Assembly (NCBI GenBank): GCA_037893245.1
Contig: JBAIAA010000009.1
Coordinates: 3,224,001-3,288,000, forward strand
DNA: 64,000 bases
Origin: Crossaster papposus
Taxonomy: Eukaryota; Echinodermata; Asteroidea; Velatida; Solasteridae
Direction: 5' to 3'
Shown: piece by piece, positions 47,600-63,100 of the stretch
Numbering within the stretch: position 1 is the first letter of the stretch
Layout: each line of letters begins with the position of its first letter
Notes under the pieces: generated by a model
The model's database searches: none
Told to the model about the DNA's origin: nothing
What the model saw: only the letters and a program-made list of their open reading frames with translations
Program-made: the position numbers and the translations under genes

Positions 47600-50200
47600 C
47601 CTCAACGTTGTTCGAGAATGAAGAGACATTCACCACCTCCACATCTGAGCTAACATATCGCCAAAATTCTCACCGGAAGAGACCAAAACTTTGAGACTCA
47701 TGCGTCAGGACAATGGCGGCATATGCCTATGTGGCGATACACATGTACATACATACACATCAGAAAACATGGCTGCTAATGAGGATAATTCCTTCGACTT
47801 ATATTTGAACTGCGAGCCTCAACGCTGTTCGAGAATGAGGAGACACTCGACAGCATGACATCTGAGCAAAAATATTGCCAAATTTCTCACTGGAAAAAAT
47901 AACAAACTGAGAGACTCATGCGTCAGGATACTGGCGGCATAGGCCTATGCTGCGATACACGGGTACATACATACTCATAAGAAAACATGGCTGCGAATGA
48001 GGATAATTTTTCGACATATATCTGAGCTGCGAGCCTCAACGTTGTTCGAGAATGAAGAAACACTCACCAGCTCGCCATCCGAGCCAAAATATTGCCAAAT
48101 TTCTCACTGAAAACAAACCAAACTGTGAGACCCATGCTTTAGGACACTGGCGGCATCAGCCTATGCGGCAACACACGTGTACACGCATAAACATAAGAAA
48201 ACATGGCTGCGAATGATGATAATTTAATGAACTTATATCTGAGCTGCGAACCTCAACGTAGTTAGAGAATGAAGAGACACTCGCCAGCTCAACATCTGAG
48301 CCAAAATATTGCCAAATTTCTCACTGGAAAAAATCCAAACTCTGAGACCAATGAGTCAGGACACTGGCGGCATAGGCCTATGAGGCAATACACGTGTACA
48401 TACATACACATAAGAAAACATGGCTGCGAATGAGGATAATTTTCTCGACATATATCTGAGCTGCGAGCCTCAACGTTGTTCGAGAATGAAGAGACACTCA
48501 CCAGCTCGACATCCGAGCCAAAATATTGCCAAATTTCTCACTGAAAAAAACCCAAACTGAGAGACTTATGCGTCAGGACACTGGCGGCATAGGCCTATGA
48601 GGCAATACACGTGTACATACATAAACATAAGAAAACATGGCTGCGAATGAGGACAATTTTCACGACATATATCTGAGCTGCGAACCTCAACGTTGTTCGA
48701 GAATGAAGGGACACTCACCAGCTCGACATCTGAGCCAAAATATTGCCAAATTGCTCACTGGAACAAACCTAAACTGAGAGACTCATGCGTCAGGACACTG
48801 GCGGCATATGCCTATGTGGCAATACACGTGTACATACAAACACATCAGAACACATGGCTGCGAATGAGGATATTTTTCTCGACATATATCTGAGCTGCGA
48901 ACCTCAACGTTGTTGGAGAATGAAGAGACATTCACCACCTCAACATCTGAGCTAACATATCGCCAAAATTCTCACCGGAAGAGACCAAAACTTTGAGACT
49001 CATGCGTCAGGACAATGGCGGCATATGCCTATGTGGCGATACACATGTACATACATACACATCAGAAAACATGGCTGCGAATGAGGATAATTCCTTCGAC
49101 TTATATTTGAACTGCGAGCCTCAACGCTGTTCGAGAATGAGGAGACACTCGCCAGCCTGACATCTGAGCAAAAATATTGCCAAATTTCTCACTGGAAAAA
49201 ATAACAAACTGAGAGACTCATGCGTCAGGATACTGGCGGCATAGGCCTATGCTGCGATACACGGGTACATACATACTCATAAGAAAACATGGCTGCGAAT
49301 GAGGATAATTTTTCGACATATATCTGAGCTGCGAGCCTCAACGTTGTTCGAGAATGAAGAAACACTCACCAGCTCGCCATCCGAGCCAAAATATTGCCAA
49401 ATTTCTCACTGAAACAAAAACCAAACTGTGAGACCCATGCTTTAGGACACTGGCGGCATCAGCCTATGCGGCAACACACATGTACACGCATAAACATAAG
49501 AAAACATGGCTGCGAATGATGATAATTTAATGAACTTATATCTGACCTGCGAACCTCAACGTAGTTAGAGAATGAAGAGACACTCGCCAGCTCAACATCT
49601 GAGCCAAAATATTGCCAAATTTCTCACTGGAAAAAATCCAAACACTGAGACCCATGAGTCAGGACACTGGCGGCATAGGCCTATGAGGCAATACACGTGT
49701 ACATACATACACATAAGAAAACATGGCTGCGAATGAGGATAATTTTCTCGACATATATCTGAGCTGCGAGCCTCAACGTTGTTCGAGAATGAAGAGACAC
49801 TCACCAGCTCGACATCCGAGCCAAAATATTGCCAAATTTCTCACTGGAAAAAAACCAAACTGAGAGACTTATGCGTCAGGACACTGGCGGCATAGGCCTA
49901 TGAGGCAATACACGTGTACATACATAAACATAAGAAAACATGGCTGCGAATGAGGACAATTTTCACGACATATATCTGAGCTGCGAACCTCAACGTTGTT
50001 CGAGAATGAAGGGACACTCACCAGCTCGACATCTGAGCCAAAATATTGCCAAATTGCTCACTGGAACAAACCTAAACTGAGAGACTCATGCGTCAGGACA
50101 ATGGCGGCATATGCCTATGTGGCATTACACGTGTACATACAAACACATCAGAAAACATGGCTGCGAATGAGGATATTTTTCTCGACATATATCTGAGCTG
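47600..50200. repeat. 1303-bp tandem duplication (six monomers)
   Basis: About 47600-48902 and 48903-50200 match at an offset of 1302-1303. Both include the CTTTAGGACACTGG / GGCATCAGCC monomer, the GTAGTTAGAGAATG monomer and the AATGAAGGGACACTC monomer. A one-base length difference in a CACTGAAA(A/C)AAA run shifts the offset. Edges are approximate. Confidence 0.85.
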
Positions 50201-50310
50201 CGAGCCTCAACGTTGTTGGAGAATGAAGAGATACTCACCAGCTCAACATCCGAGCCAAAATATTGCAAAATTTCTCACTGGAAAAACAAACAAACTGAGA
50301 GACTCATGCG

Positions 50311-50356
50311 TCAGGATACTGGCGGCATATGCCTCAGGATACTGGCGGCATATGCC
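50311..50356. repeat. 23-bp tandem duplication inside one monomer
   Basis: The segment starting TCAGGATACTGGCGGCATAT and ending in GCC occurs twice in direct succession (50311-50333 and 50334-50356). It doubles the GGCATATGCC palindrome in this monomer. Confidence 0.95.
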
Positions 50357-53300
50357 TATGTGGCAATACACGTGTACATACACACACATCAGAAAACATG
50401 GCTGCGAATGAGGATAATGTTCTCGCCATATATCTGAGCTGCGAACCTCAACGTTGTTCGAGAATGAAGAGACACTCACCAGCTCGCCATCCGAGCCAAA
50501 ATATTGCCAAATTTCGCACCGGTAAAAATAACAAACTGAGAGACTCATGCGTCAGGATACTGGCGGCATAGGCTTATGCGGCAATACACGGGTACATACA
50601 TAATCATAAAAAACATGGCTGCGAATGAGGATAATATTTCGACATATATCTGAGCTGCGAACCTCAACGTTGTTCGATAATTAAGAGACATTCACCACCT
50701 CCACATCTGAGCTAACATATCGCCAAAATTCTCACTGGAAGAGACCAAAACTTTGAGACTCATGCGTCAGGACACTGGCGGCATATGCCTATGTGGCGAT
50801 ACACATGTACATACATACACATCAGAAAACATGGCTGCGAATGAAGATAATTCTTTCGACTTATATTTTAACTGCGAGCCTCAACGCTGTTCGAGAATGA
50901 GGAGACACTCACCAGCCCGACATCTGAGCAAACATATTGCCAAATTTCTCACTGGAAAAAATAACAAACTGAGAAACTCATGCGTTAGGATACTGGCGGC
51001 ATAGGCCTATGCTGCAATACACGGGTACATACATACTCATAATAAAACATGGCTGCGAATGAGGATAATTTTTCGACATATATCTGAGCTGCGAGCCTCA
51101 ACGTTGTTCGAGAATGAAGAAACACTCACCAGCTCGCCATCCGAGCCAAAATATTGCCAAATTTCTCACCGGAACAAATAACAAACTGAGAGACTCATGC
51201 GTCAGGATACTGGCGGCATAGGCATATGCGGCAATACACGGGTACATACATAATCATAAGAAAACATGGCTGCGAATGAGGATAATTTTTCGACATATAT
51301 CTGAGCTGCGAACCTCAACGTTGTTCGAGAATGAATAGACATTCACCAGCTCAACATCCGAGCCAAAATATTGCCAAATTTCTCACTGGAAAAACAAACA
51401 AACTGAGAGACTCATGCGTCAGGATACTGGCGGCATGTGCCTATGTGGCAATACACGTGTACATACACACACATCAGAAAACATGGCTGCGAATGAGGAT
51501 AATGTTCTCGCCATATATCTGAGCTGCGAACCTCAACGTTGTTCGAGAATGAAGAGACACTCACCAGCTCGCCATCCGAGCCAAAATATTGCCAAATTTC
51601 GCACCGGAAAAAATAACAAACTGAGAGACTCATGCGTCAGGATACTGGCGGCATAGGCTTATGCGGCAATACACGGGTACATACATAATCATAAGAAAAC
51701 ATGGCTGCGAATGAGGATAATTTTTCGACATATATCTGAGCTGCGAACCTCAACGTTGTTCGATAATGAAGAGACATTCACCACCTCCACATCTGAGCTA
51801 ACATATCGCCAAAATTCTCACCGAAAGAGACCAAAACTTTGAGACTCATGCGTCAGGACACTGGCGGCATATGCCTATGTGGCGATACACATGTACATAC
51901 ATACACATCAGAAAACATGGCTGCGAATGAGGATAATTCTTTCGACTTATATTTTAACTGCGAGCCTCAACGCTGTTCGAGAATGAGGAGACACTCATCA
52001 GCCCGACATCTGAGCAAAAATATTGCCAAATTTCTCACTGGAAAAAATAACAAACTGAGAAACTCATGCGTTAGGATACTGGCGGCATAGGCCTATGCTG
52101 CAATACACGGGTACATACATACTCATAATAAAACATGGCTGCGAATGAGGATAATGTTTCGACATATATCTGAGCTGCGAGCCTCAACGTTGTTCGAGAA
52201 TGAAGAAACACTCACCAGCTCGCCATCCGAGCCAAAATATTGCCAAATTTCTCACCGGAAAAAATAACAAACTGAGAGACTCATGCGTCAGGATACTGGC
52301 GGCATAGGCCTATGCGGCAATACACGGGTACATACATAATCATAAGAAAACATGGCTGCGAATGAGGATAATTTTTCGACATATATCTGAGCTGCGAACC
52401 TCAGCGTTGTTCGAGAATGAATAGACATTCACCACCTCCACATCTGAGCTAACATATCGCCAAAATTCTCACCGGAAGAGACCAAAACTTTGAGACTCAT
52501 GCGTCAGGACACTGGCGGCATATGCCTATGTGGCGATACACTTGTACATACATACACATCAGAAAACATGGCTGCGAATGAGAATAATTCTTTCGACTTA
52601 TATTTGAACTGCGAGCCTCAACGCTGTTCGAGAATGAGGAGACACTCACCAGCCCGACATCTAAGCAAAAATATTGCCAAATTTCTCACTGGAAAAAACC
52701 TAAACTGAGAGACTCATGCGTCAGGACACTGGCGGCATAGGCCTATGAGGCAATACACGTGTACATCCATACACATCAGAAAACATGGCTGCGAATGATG
52801 ATTTTTTTCTCGACATTTATCTGAGCTGCGAGCCTCAACGTTGTTCGAGAATGAAGAGACACTCACCAGCTCAACATCCGAGCCAAAATATTGCCAAATT
52901 TCTCACTGGAAAAACAAACAAACTGAGAGACTCATGCGTCAGGATACTGGCGGCATATGCCTATGTGGCAATACACGTGTACATACACACACATCAGAAA
53001 ACATGGCTGCGAATGAGGATAATGTTCTCGCCATATATCTGAGCTGCAAACCTCAACGTTGTTCGAGAATGAAGAGACACTCACCAGCTCGCCATCCGAG
53101 CCAAAATATTTCCAAATTTCGCACCGGAAAAAATAACAAACTGAGAGACTCATGCGTCAGGATACTGGCGGCATAGGCCTATGCGGCAATACACGGGTAC
53201 ATACATAATCATAAGAAAACATGGCTGCGAATGAGGATAATTTTTCGACATATATCTGAGCTGCGAACCTCAGCGTTGTTCGAGAATGAATAGACATTCA

Positions 53301-55100
53301 CCACCTCCACATCTGAGCTAACATATCGCCAAAATTCTCACCGGAAGAGACCAAAACTTTGAGACTCATGCGTCAGGACACTGGCGGCATATGCCTATGT
53401 GGCGATACACTTGTACATACATACACATCAGAAAACATGGCTGCGAATGAGAATAATTCTTTCGACTTATATTTGAACTGCGAGCCTCAACGCTGTTCGA
53501 GAATGAGGAGACACTCACCAGCCCGACATCTAAGCAAAAATATTGCCAAATTTCTCACTGGAAAAAACCTAAACTGAGAGACTCATGCGTCAGGACACTG
53601 GCGGCATAGGCCTATGAGGCAATACACGTGTACATCCATACACATCAGAAAACATGGCTGCGAATGATGATTTTTTTCTCGACATTTATCTGAGCTGCGA
53701 GCCTCAACGTTGTTCGAGAATGAAGAGACACTCACCAGCTCAACATCCGAGCCAAAATATTGCCAAATTTCTCACTGGAAAACCAAACAAACTGAGAGAC
53801 TCATGCGTCAGGATACTGGCGGCATATGCCTATGTGGCAATACACGTGTACATACACACACATCAGAAAACATGGCTGCGAATGAGGATAATGTTCTCGC
53901 CATATATCTGAGCTGCAAACCTCAACGTTGTTCGAGAATGAAGAGACACTCACCAGCTCGCCATCCGAGCCAAAATATTGCCAAATTTCGCACCGGAAAA
54001 AATAACAAACTGAGAGACTCATGCGTCAGGATACTGGCGGCATAGGCTTATGCGGCAATACACGGGTACATACATAATCATAAGAAAACATGGCTGCGAA
54101 TGAGGATAATTTTTCGACATATATCTGAGCTGCGAACCTCAACGTTGTTCGATAATGAAGAGACATTCACCACCTCCACATCTGAGCTAACATATCGCCA
54201 AAATTCTCACCGAAAGAGACCAAAACTTTGAGACTCATGCGTCAGGACACTGGCGGCATATGCCTATGTGGCGATACACATGTACATACATACACATCAG
54301 AAAACATGGCTGCGAATGAGGATAATTCTTTCGACTTATATTTTAACTGCGAGCCTCAACGCTGTTCGAGAATGAGGAGACACTCATCAGCCCGACATCT
54401 GAGCAAAAATATTGCCAAATTTCTCACTGGAAAAAATAACAAACTGAGAAACTCATGCGTTAGGATACTGGCGGCATAGGCCTATGCTGCAATACACGGG
54501 TACATACATACTCATAATAAAACATGGCTGCGAATGAGGATAATGTTTCGACATATATCTGAGCTGCGAGCCTCAACGTTGTTCGAGAATGAAGAAACAC
54601 TCACCAGCTCGCCATCCGAGCCAAAATATTGCCAAATTTCTCACCGGAAAAAATAACAAACTGAGAGACTCATGCGTCAGGATACTGGCGGCATAGGCCT
54701 ATGCGGCAATACACGGGTACATACATAATCATAAGAAAACATGGCTGCGAATGAGGATAATTTTTCGACATATATCTGAGCTGCGAACCTCAGCGTTGTT
54801 CGAGAATGAATAGACATTCACCACCTCCACATCTGAGCTAACATATCGCCAAAATTCTCACCGGAAGAGACCAAAACTTTGAGACTCATGCGTCAGGACA
54901 CTGGCGGCATATGCCTATGTGGCGATACACTTGTACATACATACACATCAGAAAACATGGCTGCGAATGAGAATAATTCTTTCCACTTATATTTGAACTG
55001 CGAGCCTCAACGCTGTTCGAGAATGAGGAGACACTCACTAGCCCGACATCTAAGCAAAAATATTGCCAAATTTCTCACTGGAACAAACCTAAACTGAGAG
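50330..55100. repeat. Nested higher-order repeats with offsets 1085, 869 and 2389 bp
   Basis: 50329 onward recurs at 51414 (1085-1086 bp). About 52300-53160 recurs at 53170-54030 (869 bp, four monomers plus one). About 51500-52700 recurs at 53890-55090 (2389 bp, eleven monomers plus two). The interleaving means that duplications of different length were laid over one another. Common markers are CCATATATCTGAGC, the GATGATTTTTTTCTCG monomer and TACACGGGTA. Confidence 0.8.
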
Positions 55101-55779
55101 ACTCATGCGTCAGGACACTGGCGGCATAGGCCTATGAGGCAATACACGTGTACATCCATACACATCAGAAAACATGGCTGCGAATGATGATTTTTTTCTC
55201 GACATTTATCTGAGCTGCGAGCCTCAACGTTGTTCGAGAATGAAGAGACACTCAACAGCTCGCCATTCGAGCCAAAATATTGCCAAATTTCTCACCGGAA
55301 AAAATAACAAACTGAGAGACTCATGCGTCAGGATACTGGCGGCATAGGCCTATGCGGCAATACACGGGTACATACATAATCATAAGAAAACATGGCTGCG
55401 AATGAAGATAATTTTTCGACATATATCTGAGCTGCGAACCTCAACGTTGTTCGAGAATGAAGAGACATTCACCACCTCCACATTTGAGCTAACATATCGC
55501 CAAAATTCTCACCGGAAGAGACCTAAACTGAGAGACTCATGAGTCAGGACACTGGCGGCATATGCCTATGTGGCATTACACGTGTACATACAAACACATC
55601 AGAAAACATGGCTGCGAATGAGGATAATTTTCTCCACTTATATCTGAGCTGCGTGCCTCAACGTTGTTTGATAAAGAAGGGACACTCACCAGCCCGACAT
55701 CTGAGCAAAAATAATGCCACATTTCTCACTGGAAAACAAACAAACTTAGAGACTCATGCGTCAGGATACTGGCGGCATA

Positions 55780-58700
55780 GGCCTATGCGGCAATTCACGT
55801 GTACATACATACACATCAGAAAACATGGCTGCGAATGAGGATAATGTTCTCGACATATATCTGAGCTGCGAACCTCAACGTTGTTCGAGAATGAAGAGAC
55901 ACTCACCAGCACGACATCTGAGCCGAAATATTGCCAAATTGTTCAATGGAACAAACCTAAACTGAGAGACTCATGCGTCAGGACACTAGCGGCATATGCC
56001 TATGTGGCAATACACGTGTACATACAAACACATCAGAAAACATGGCTGCGAATGAGGATATTTTTCTCGACATATATCTGAGATGCGAACCTCAACGTTA
56101 TTGGAGAATGAAGAGACATTCACCACCTCCACATCTGAGCTAACATATCGCCAAAATTTCACCGCAAGAGACCAAAACTTTGAGACTCATGCGTCAGGAC
56201 ACTGGCGGCATAGGCCTATGCGACAATACACGTGTACACGCATAAACATAAGAAAACATGGCTGCGAATGAGGATAATGTTATGAACTTATATCTGAGCT
56301 GCAAACCTCAACGTTGTTCGAGAATGAAGAGACCCTCGCCTGCTCGACATCTGAGCCAAACTATTTCCAAATTTCCCACTGGAAAAAAACCAAACTGTGA
56401 GACTCATACGTCAGGACACGGGCGGCATAGGGCTATGAGGCAGTACACGTGTACATACAAACACATCAGAAAACATGGCTGCGAATGAGGATATTTTTCT
56501 CGACATATATCTGAGCTGCGAGCCTCAACGTTGTTCGAGAATGAAGAGACACTCACCAGCTTGACATCCGAGCCAAAATATTGCCAAATTTCTCCCTGAA
56601 AAAAAACCAAACTGTGAGACTCATGCGTCAGGACACTGGCGGCATAGGCCTATGAGGCAATACACGTGTACATCCATACACATAAGAAAACATGGCTGCG
56701 AATGAGGACAATTTTCTCGACATATATCTGAGCTGCGAGCCTCAACGTTGTTCGAGAATGAAGAGACACTCACCAGCTCGACATCCGAGCCAAAATATTG
56801 CCAAATTTGTCACTGGAAAAACAAACAAACTGAGAGACTCATGCGTCAGGATACTGGCGGCATAGGCCTATGTGGCAATTCACGTGTACATACATACACA
56901 TCAGAAAACATGGCTGCGAATGAGGATAATGTTCTCGACATATATCTGAGCTGCGAACCTCAACGTTGTTCGAGAATGAAGAGACACTCACCAGCACGAC
57001 ATCTGAGCCGAAATATTGCCAAATTGTTCAATGGAACAAACCTAAACTGAGAGACTCATGCGTCAGGACACTAGCGGCATATGCCTATGTGGCAATACAC
57101 GTGTACATACAAACACATCAGAAAACATGGCTGCGAATGAGGATATTTTTCTCGACATATATCTGAGATGCGAACCTCAACGTTATTGGAGAATGAAGAG
57201 ACATTCACCACCTCCACATCTGAGCTAACATATCGCCAAAATTTCACCGCAAGAGACCAAAACTTTGAGACTCATGCGTCAGGACACTGGCGGCATAGGC
57301 CTATGCGACAATACACGTGTACACGCATAAACATAAGAAAACATGGCTGCGAATGAGGATAATGTTATGAACTTATATCTGAGCTGCAAACCTCAACGTT
57401 GTTCGAGAATGAAGAGACCCTCGCCTGCTCGACATCTGAGCCAAACTATTTCCAAATTTCCCACTGGAAAAAAACCAAACTGTGAGACTCATACGTCAGG
57501 ACACGGGCGGCATAGGGCTATGAGGCAGTACACGTGTACATACAAACACATCAGAAAACATGGCTGCGAATGAGGATATTTTTCTCGACATATATCTGAG
57601 CTGCGAGCCTCAACGTTGTTCGAGAATGAAGAGACACTCACCAGCTTGACATCCGAGCCAAAATATTGCCAAATTTCTCCCTGAAAAAAAAACAAACTGT
57701 GAGACTCATGCGTCAGGACACTGGCGGCATAGGCCTATGAGGCAATACACGTGTACATCCATACACATAAGAAAACATGGCTGCGAATGAGGACAATTTT
57801 CTCGACATATATCTGAGCTGCGAGCCTCAACGTTGTTCGAGAATGAAGAGACACTCACCAGCTCGACATCCGAGCCAAAATATTGCCAAATTTGTCACTG
57901 GAAAAACAAACAAACTGAGAGACTCATGCGTCAGGATACTGGCGGCATAGGCCTATGTGGCAATACACGTGTACATACATACACATCAGAAAACATGGCT
58001 GCGAATGAGGATAATGTTCTCAACATATATCTGAGCTGCGAACCTCAACGTTGTTCGAAAATGAAAAGACATTCACCACCTCCACATCTGAGCTAACACA
58101 TCGCCAAAATTCTCACCGGAAGATACCAAAACTTTGAGACTCATGCGTCAGGACACTGGCGGCATAGGCCTATGAGGCAATACACGTGTACATACATACA
58201 CATAAGAAAACATGGCTGCGAATGAGGATAATTTTATGAACTTATATCTGAGCTGCGAACCTCAACGTTGTTCGAGAATAAAGAGACACTCGCCAGCTCG
58301 ACATCCGAGCCAAAATATTATCAAATTTCTCACTGGAAAAAAACCAAACTGAGAGACTCATGCGTCAGGATACTGGCGGCATAGGCCTATGTGGCAATAC
58401 ACGTGTACATACATACACATCAGAAAACATGGCTGCGAATGAGGATAATGTTCTCGACATATATCTGAGATGCGAACCTCAACGTTGTTCGAGAATGAAG
58501 AGACACTCACAAGCTCGACATCCGAGCCAAAATATTGCCAAATTGTTCAATGGAACAAACCTAAACTGAGAGACTCATGCGTCAGGACACTAGCGGCATA
58601 TGCCTATGTGGCAATACACGTGTACATACAAACACATCAGAAAACATGGCTGCGAATGAGGATATTTTTCTCGACATATATCTGAGATGCGAACCTCAAC

Positions 58701-60100
58701 GTTATTGGAGAATGAAGAGACATTCACCACCTCCACATCTGAGCTAACATATCGCCAAAATTTCACCGCAAGAGACCAAAACTTTGAGACTCATGCGTCA
58801 GGACACTGGCGGCATAGGCCTATGCGACAATACACGTGTACACGCATAAACATAAGAAAACATGGCTGCGAATGAGGATAATGTTATGAACTTATATCTG
58901 AGCTGCAAACCTCAACGTTGTTCGAGAATGAAGAGACCCTCGCCTGCTCGACATCTGAGCCAAACTATTTCCAAATTTCCCACTGGAAAAAAACCAAACT
59001 GTGAGACTCATACGTCAGGACACGGGCGGCATAGGGCTATGAGGCAGTACACGTGTACATACAAACACATCAGAAAACATGGCTGCGAATGAGGATATTT
59101 TTCTCGACATATATCTGAGCTGCGAGCCTCAACGTTGTTCGAGAATGAAGAGACACTCACCAGCTTGACATCCGAGCCAAAATATTGCCAAATTTCTCCC
59201 TGAAAAAAAAACAAACTGTGAGACTCATGCGTCAGGACACTGGCGGCATAGGCCTATGAGGCAATACACGTGTACATCCATACACATAAGAAAACATGGC
59301 TGCGAATGAGGACAATTTTCTCGACATATATCTGAGCTGCGAGCCTCAACGTTGTTCGAGAATGAAGAGACACTCACCAGCTCGACATCCGAGCCAAAAT
59401 ATTGCCAAATTTGTCACTGGAAAAACAAACAAACTGAGAGACTCATGCGTCAGGATACTGGCGGCATAGGCCTATGTGGCAATACACGTGTACATACATA
59501 CACATCAGAAAACATGGCTGCGAATGAGGATAATGTTCTCAACATATATCTGAGCTGCGAACCTCAACGTTGTTCGAAAATGAAAAGACATTCACCACCT
59601 CCACATCTGAGCTAACACATCGCCAAAATTCTCACCGGAAGATACCAAAACTTTGAGACTCATGCGTCAGGACACTGGCGGCATAGGCCTATGAGGCAAT
59701 ACACGTGTACATACATACACATAAGAAAACATGGCTGCGAATGAGGATAATTTTATGAACTTATATCTGAGCTGCGAACCTCAACGTTGTTCGAGAATAA
59801 AGAGACACTCACCAGCTCGACATCCGAGCCAAAATATTATCAAATTTCTCACTGGAAAAAAACCAAACTGAGAGACTCATGCGTCAGGATACTGGCGGCA
59901 TAGGCCTATGTGGCAATACACGTGTACATACATACACATCAGAAAACATGGCTGCGAATGAGGATAATGTTCTCGACATATATCTGAGATGCGAACCTCA
60001 ACGTTGTTCGAGAATGAAGAGACACTCACAAGCTCGACATCCGAGCCAAAATATTGCCAAATTTCTCAATGGAACAAACCCAAACTGAGCAACTCATGCG
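55780..60100. repeat. Higher-order repeats with offsets 1085 and 1519 bp
   Basis: About 55780-56860 recurs at about 56870-57950 (five monomers). About 57060-58580 recurs at about 58580-60100 (seven monomers). Shared markers are TTGTTCAATGGAAC, CGTTATTGGAGAATG, AATTTCACCGCAAGAG, GATAATGTTATGAAC and CATAGGGCTATGAGGCAG. Copies differ by few bases. Edges are approximate. Confidence 0.85.
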
Positions 60101-63100
60101 TCAGGATACTGGCGGCATAGGCCTATGTTGCAATACACGTGTACATAAATACACATCAGAAAACATGGCTGCGAATGAGGATAATGTTCTCGACATATAT
60201 CTGAGCTGCGAACCTCAACGTTGTTCGAGAATGAAGAGACACTCACCAGCTCGACATCTGAGCCAAAATATTGCCAAATTTCTCACTGGAAAAAACCCAA
60301 ACTGAGAGACTCATGCGTCAGGATACTGGCGGGATAGGCCTATGTGGCAATACACGTGTACATACATACACATCAAAAAACATGGCTGCGAATGAGGATA
60401 TTGTTCTCGACATATATCTGAGCTGCGATCCTCAACGTTGTTCGAGAATGAAGAGACACTCACAAGCTCGACATCCGAGCCAAAATATTGCCAAATTTCT
60501 CACTGGAAAAAAACCCAAACTGTGAGACTCATGCTTCTGGACACTGGTGACATGATAATGTTCTCGACATGTATCTGAGCTGCGAAGCTCAACGTTGTTC
60601 GAGAATGAAGAGACACTCACCAGCTCGACATCTGAGCCAAAATATTGCCAAATTTCTCACTGGAAAAAACCCAAACTGAGAGACTCATGCGTCAGGATAC
60701 TGGCGGGATAGGCCTATGTGGCAATACACGTGTACATACATACACATCAAAAAACATGGCTGCGAATGAGGATAATGTTCTCGACATATATCTGAGCTGC
60801 GAACCTCAACGTTGTTCAAGAATGAAGAGACACTCACCAGCTCGACATCTGAGCCAAAATATTGCCAAATTTCTCACTGGAACAAACCTAAACTGAGAGA
60901 CTCATGCGTCAGGACACTGGCGGCATATGCCTATGTGGCACTACACGTGTACATGCAAACACATCAGAAAACATGGCTGCGAATGAGGATAATGTTCTCG
61001 ACATATATCTGAGCTGCGAACCTCAACGTTGTTCGAGAATGAAGAGACACTCACCAGCTCGACATCTGAGCCAAAATATTGCCAAATTTCTCACTGGAAC
61101 AAACCTAAACTGAGAGACTCATGCGTCAGGACACTGGCGGCATATGCCTATGTGGCACTACACGTGTACATGCAAACACATCAGAAAACATGGCTGCGAA
61201 TGAGGATATTTTTCTCGACATATATCTGAGCTGCGAGCCTCAACGTTGTTCGAGAATGAAGAGACACTCACAAGCTCGACATCCGAGCCAAAATATTGCC
61301 AAATTTCTCACTGGAAAAAAACCCAAACTGTGAGACTCATGCTTCTGGACACTGGTGACATGATAATGTTCTCGACATGTATCTGAGCTGCGAAGCTCAA
61401 CGTTGTTCGAGAATAAAGAGACACCCACCAGCTCGACATCTGAGCCAAAATATTGCCAAATTTCTCACTGGAACAAACCTAAACTGATAGACTCATGCGT
61501 CAGGACACTGGCGGCATATGCCTATGTGGCACTACGAGTGTACATACAAACACATCAGAAAACATGGCTGCGAATGAGGATATTTTTCTCGACATATATC
61601 TGAGCTGCGAGCCTCAACGTTGTTCGAGAATATAGAGACACTCACCAGCTCGACATCCGAGCCAAAATATTGCCAAATTTCTCACTGGAAAAAAACCCAA
61701 ACTGAGAGACTCATGCCTCAGGATACTGGCGGCATAGGCCTAAGTGGCAATACACGTGTACGTACATACACATTAGAAAACATGGCTGCGAATGAGAATA
61801 ATGTTCTCGACATATATTTGAGCTGCGAACCACAACGTTGTTCGAGAATGAAGAGACACTCACCAGCTCAACATCTGAGCCAAAATATTGCCAAATTTCT
61901 CACTGGAAAAAACCCAAACTGAGAGACTCATGCGTCAGGATACTGGCGGCATAGGCCTATGTGGCAATACACGTGTACATACATACACATCAGAAAACAT
62001 GGCTGCGAATGAGGATAATGTTCTCGACATAATCTGAGCTGCGAAGCTCAACGTTGTTCGAGAATGAAGAGACACTCACCAGCTCGACATCTGAGCCAAA
62101 ATATTGCCAAATTTCTCACTGGAACAAACCTAAACTGAAAGACTCATGCGTCAGGACACTGGCGGCATATGCCTATGTGGCACTACACGTGTACATACAA
62201 ACACATCAGAAAACATGGATGCGAATGAGGATATTTTTCTCGACATATATCTGAGCTGCGAGCATCAACGTTGTTCGAGAATATAGAAACACCCACCAGC
62301 TCGACATCCGAGCCAAAATATTGCCAAATTTCTCACTGGAAAAAAACCCAAACTGAGAGACTCATGCGTCAGGATACTGGCGGCATAGGCCTATGTGGCA
62401 ATACACGTGTACATACATACACATCAGAAAACATGGCTGCGAATGAGGATAATGTTCTCGACATATATCTGAGCTGCGAACCTCAACGTTGTTCGAGAAT
62501 GAAGAGACACTCACAAGCTCGACATCCGAGCCAAAATAGTGCCAAATTTCTCACTGGAAAAAACCCAAACTGAGAGACTCATGCGTCAGGATACTGGCGG
62601 CATAGGCCTATGTGGCAATACACGTGTACGTACATACACATAAGAAAACATGGCTGCGAATGAGGATAATGTTCTCGACATATATCTGAGCTGCGAACCT
62701 CAACATTGTTCGAGAATGAAGAGACACTCACCAGCTCAACATCTGAGCCAAAATATTGCCAAATTTCTCACTGGAAAAAACCCAAACTGAGAGACTCATG
62801 CGTCAGGATACTTGCGGCATAGGCCTATGTGGCAATACACGTGTACATACAAACACATCAGAAAACATGGCTGCGAATGAGGATAATGTTCTCGACATAT
62901 ATCTGAGCTGCGAACCTCAACGTTGTTCGAGAATGAAGAGACACTCACCAGCTCGACATCTGAGCCAAAATATTGCCAAATTTCTCGAGGGAACAAACCT
63001 AAACTGAGAGACTCATGCGTCAGGACACTAGCGGCATATGCCTATGTGGCAATACACGTGTACATACAAACACATCAGAAAACATGGCTGCGAATGAGGA

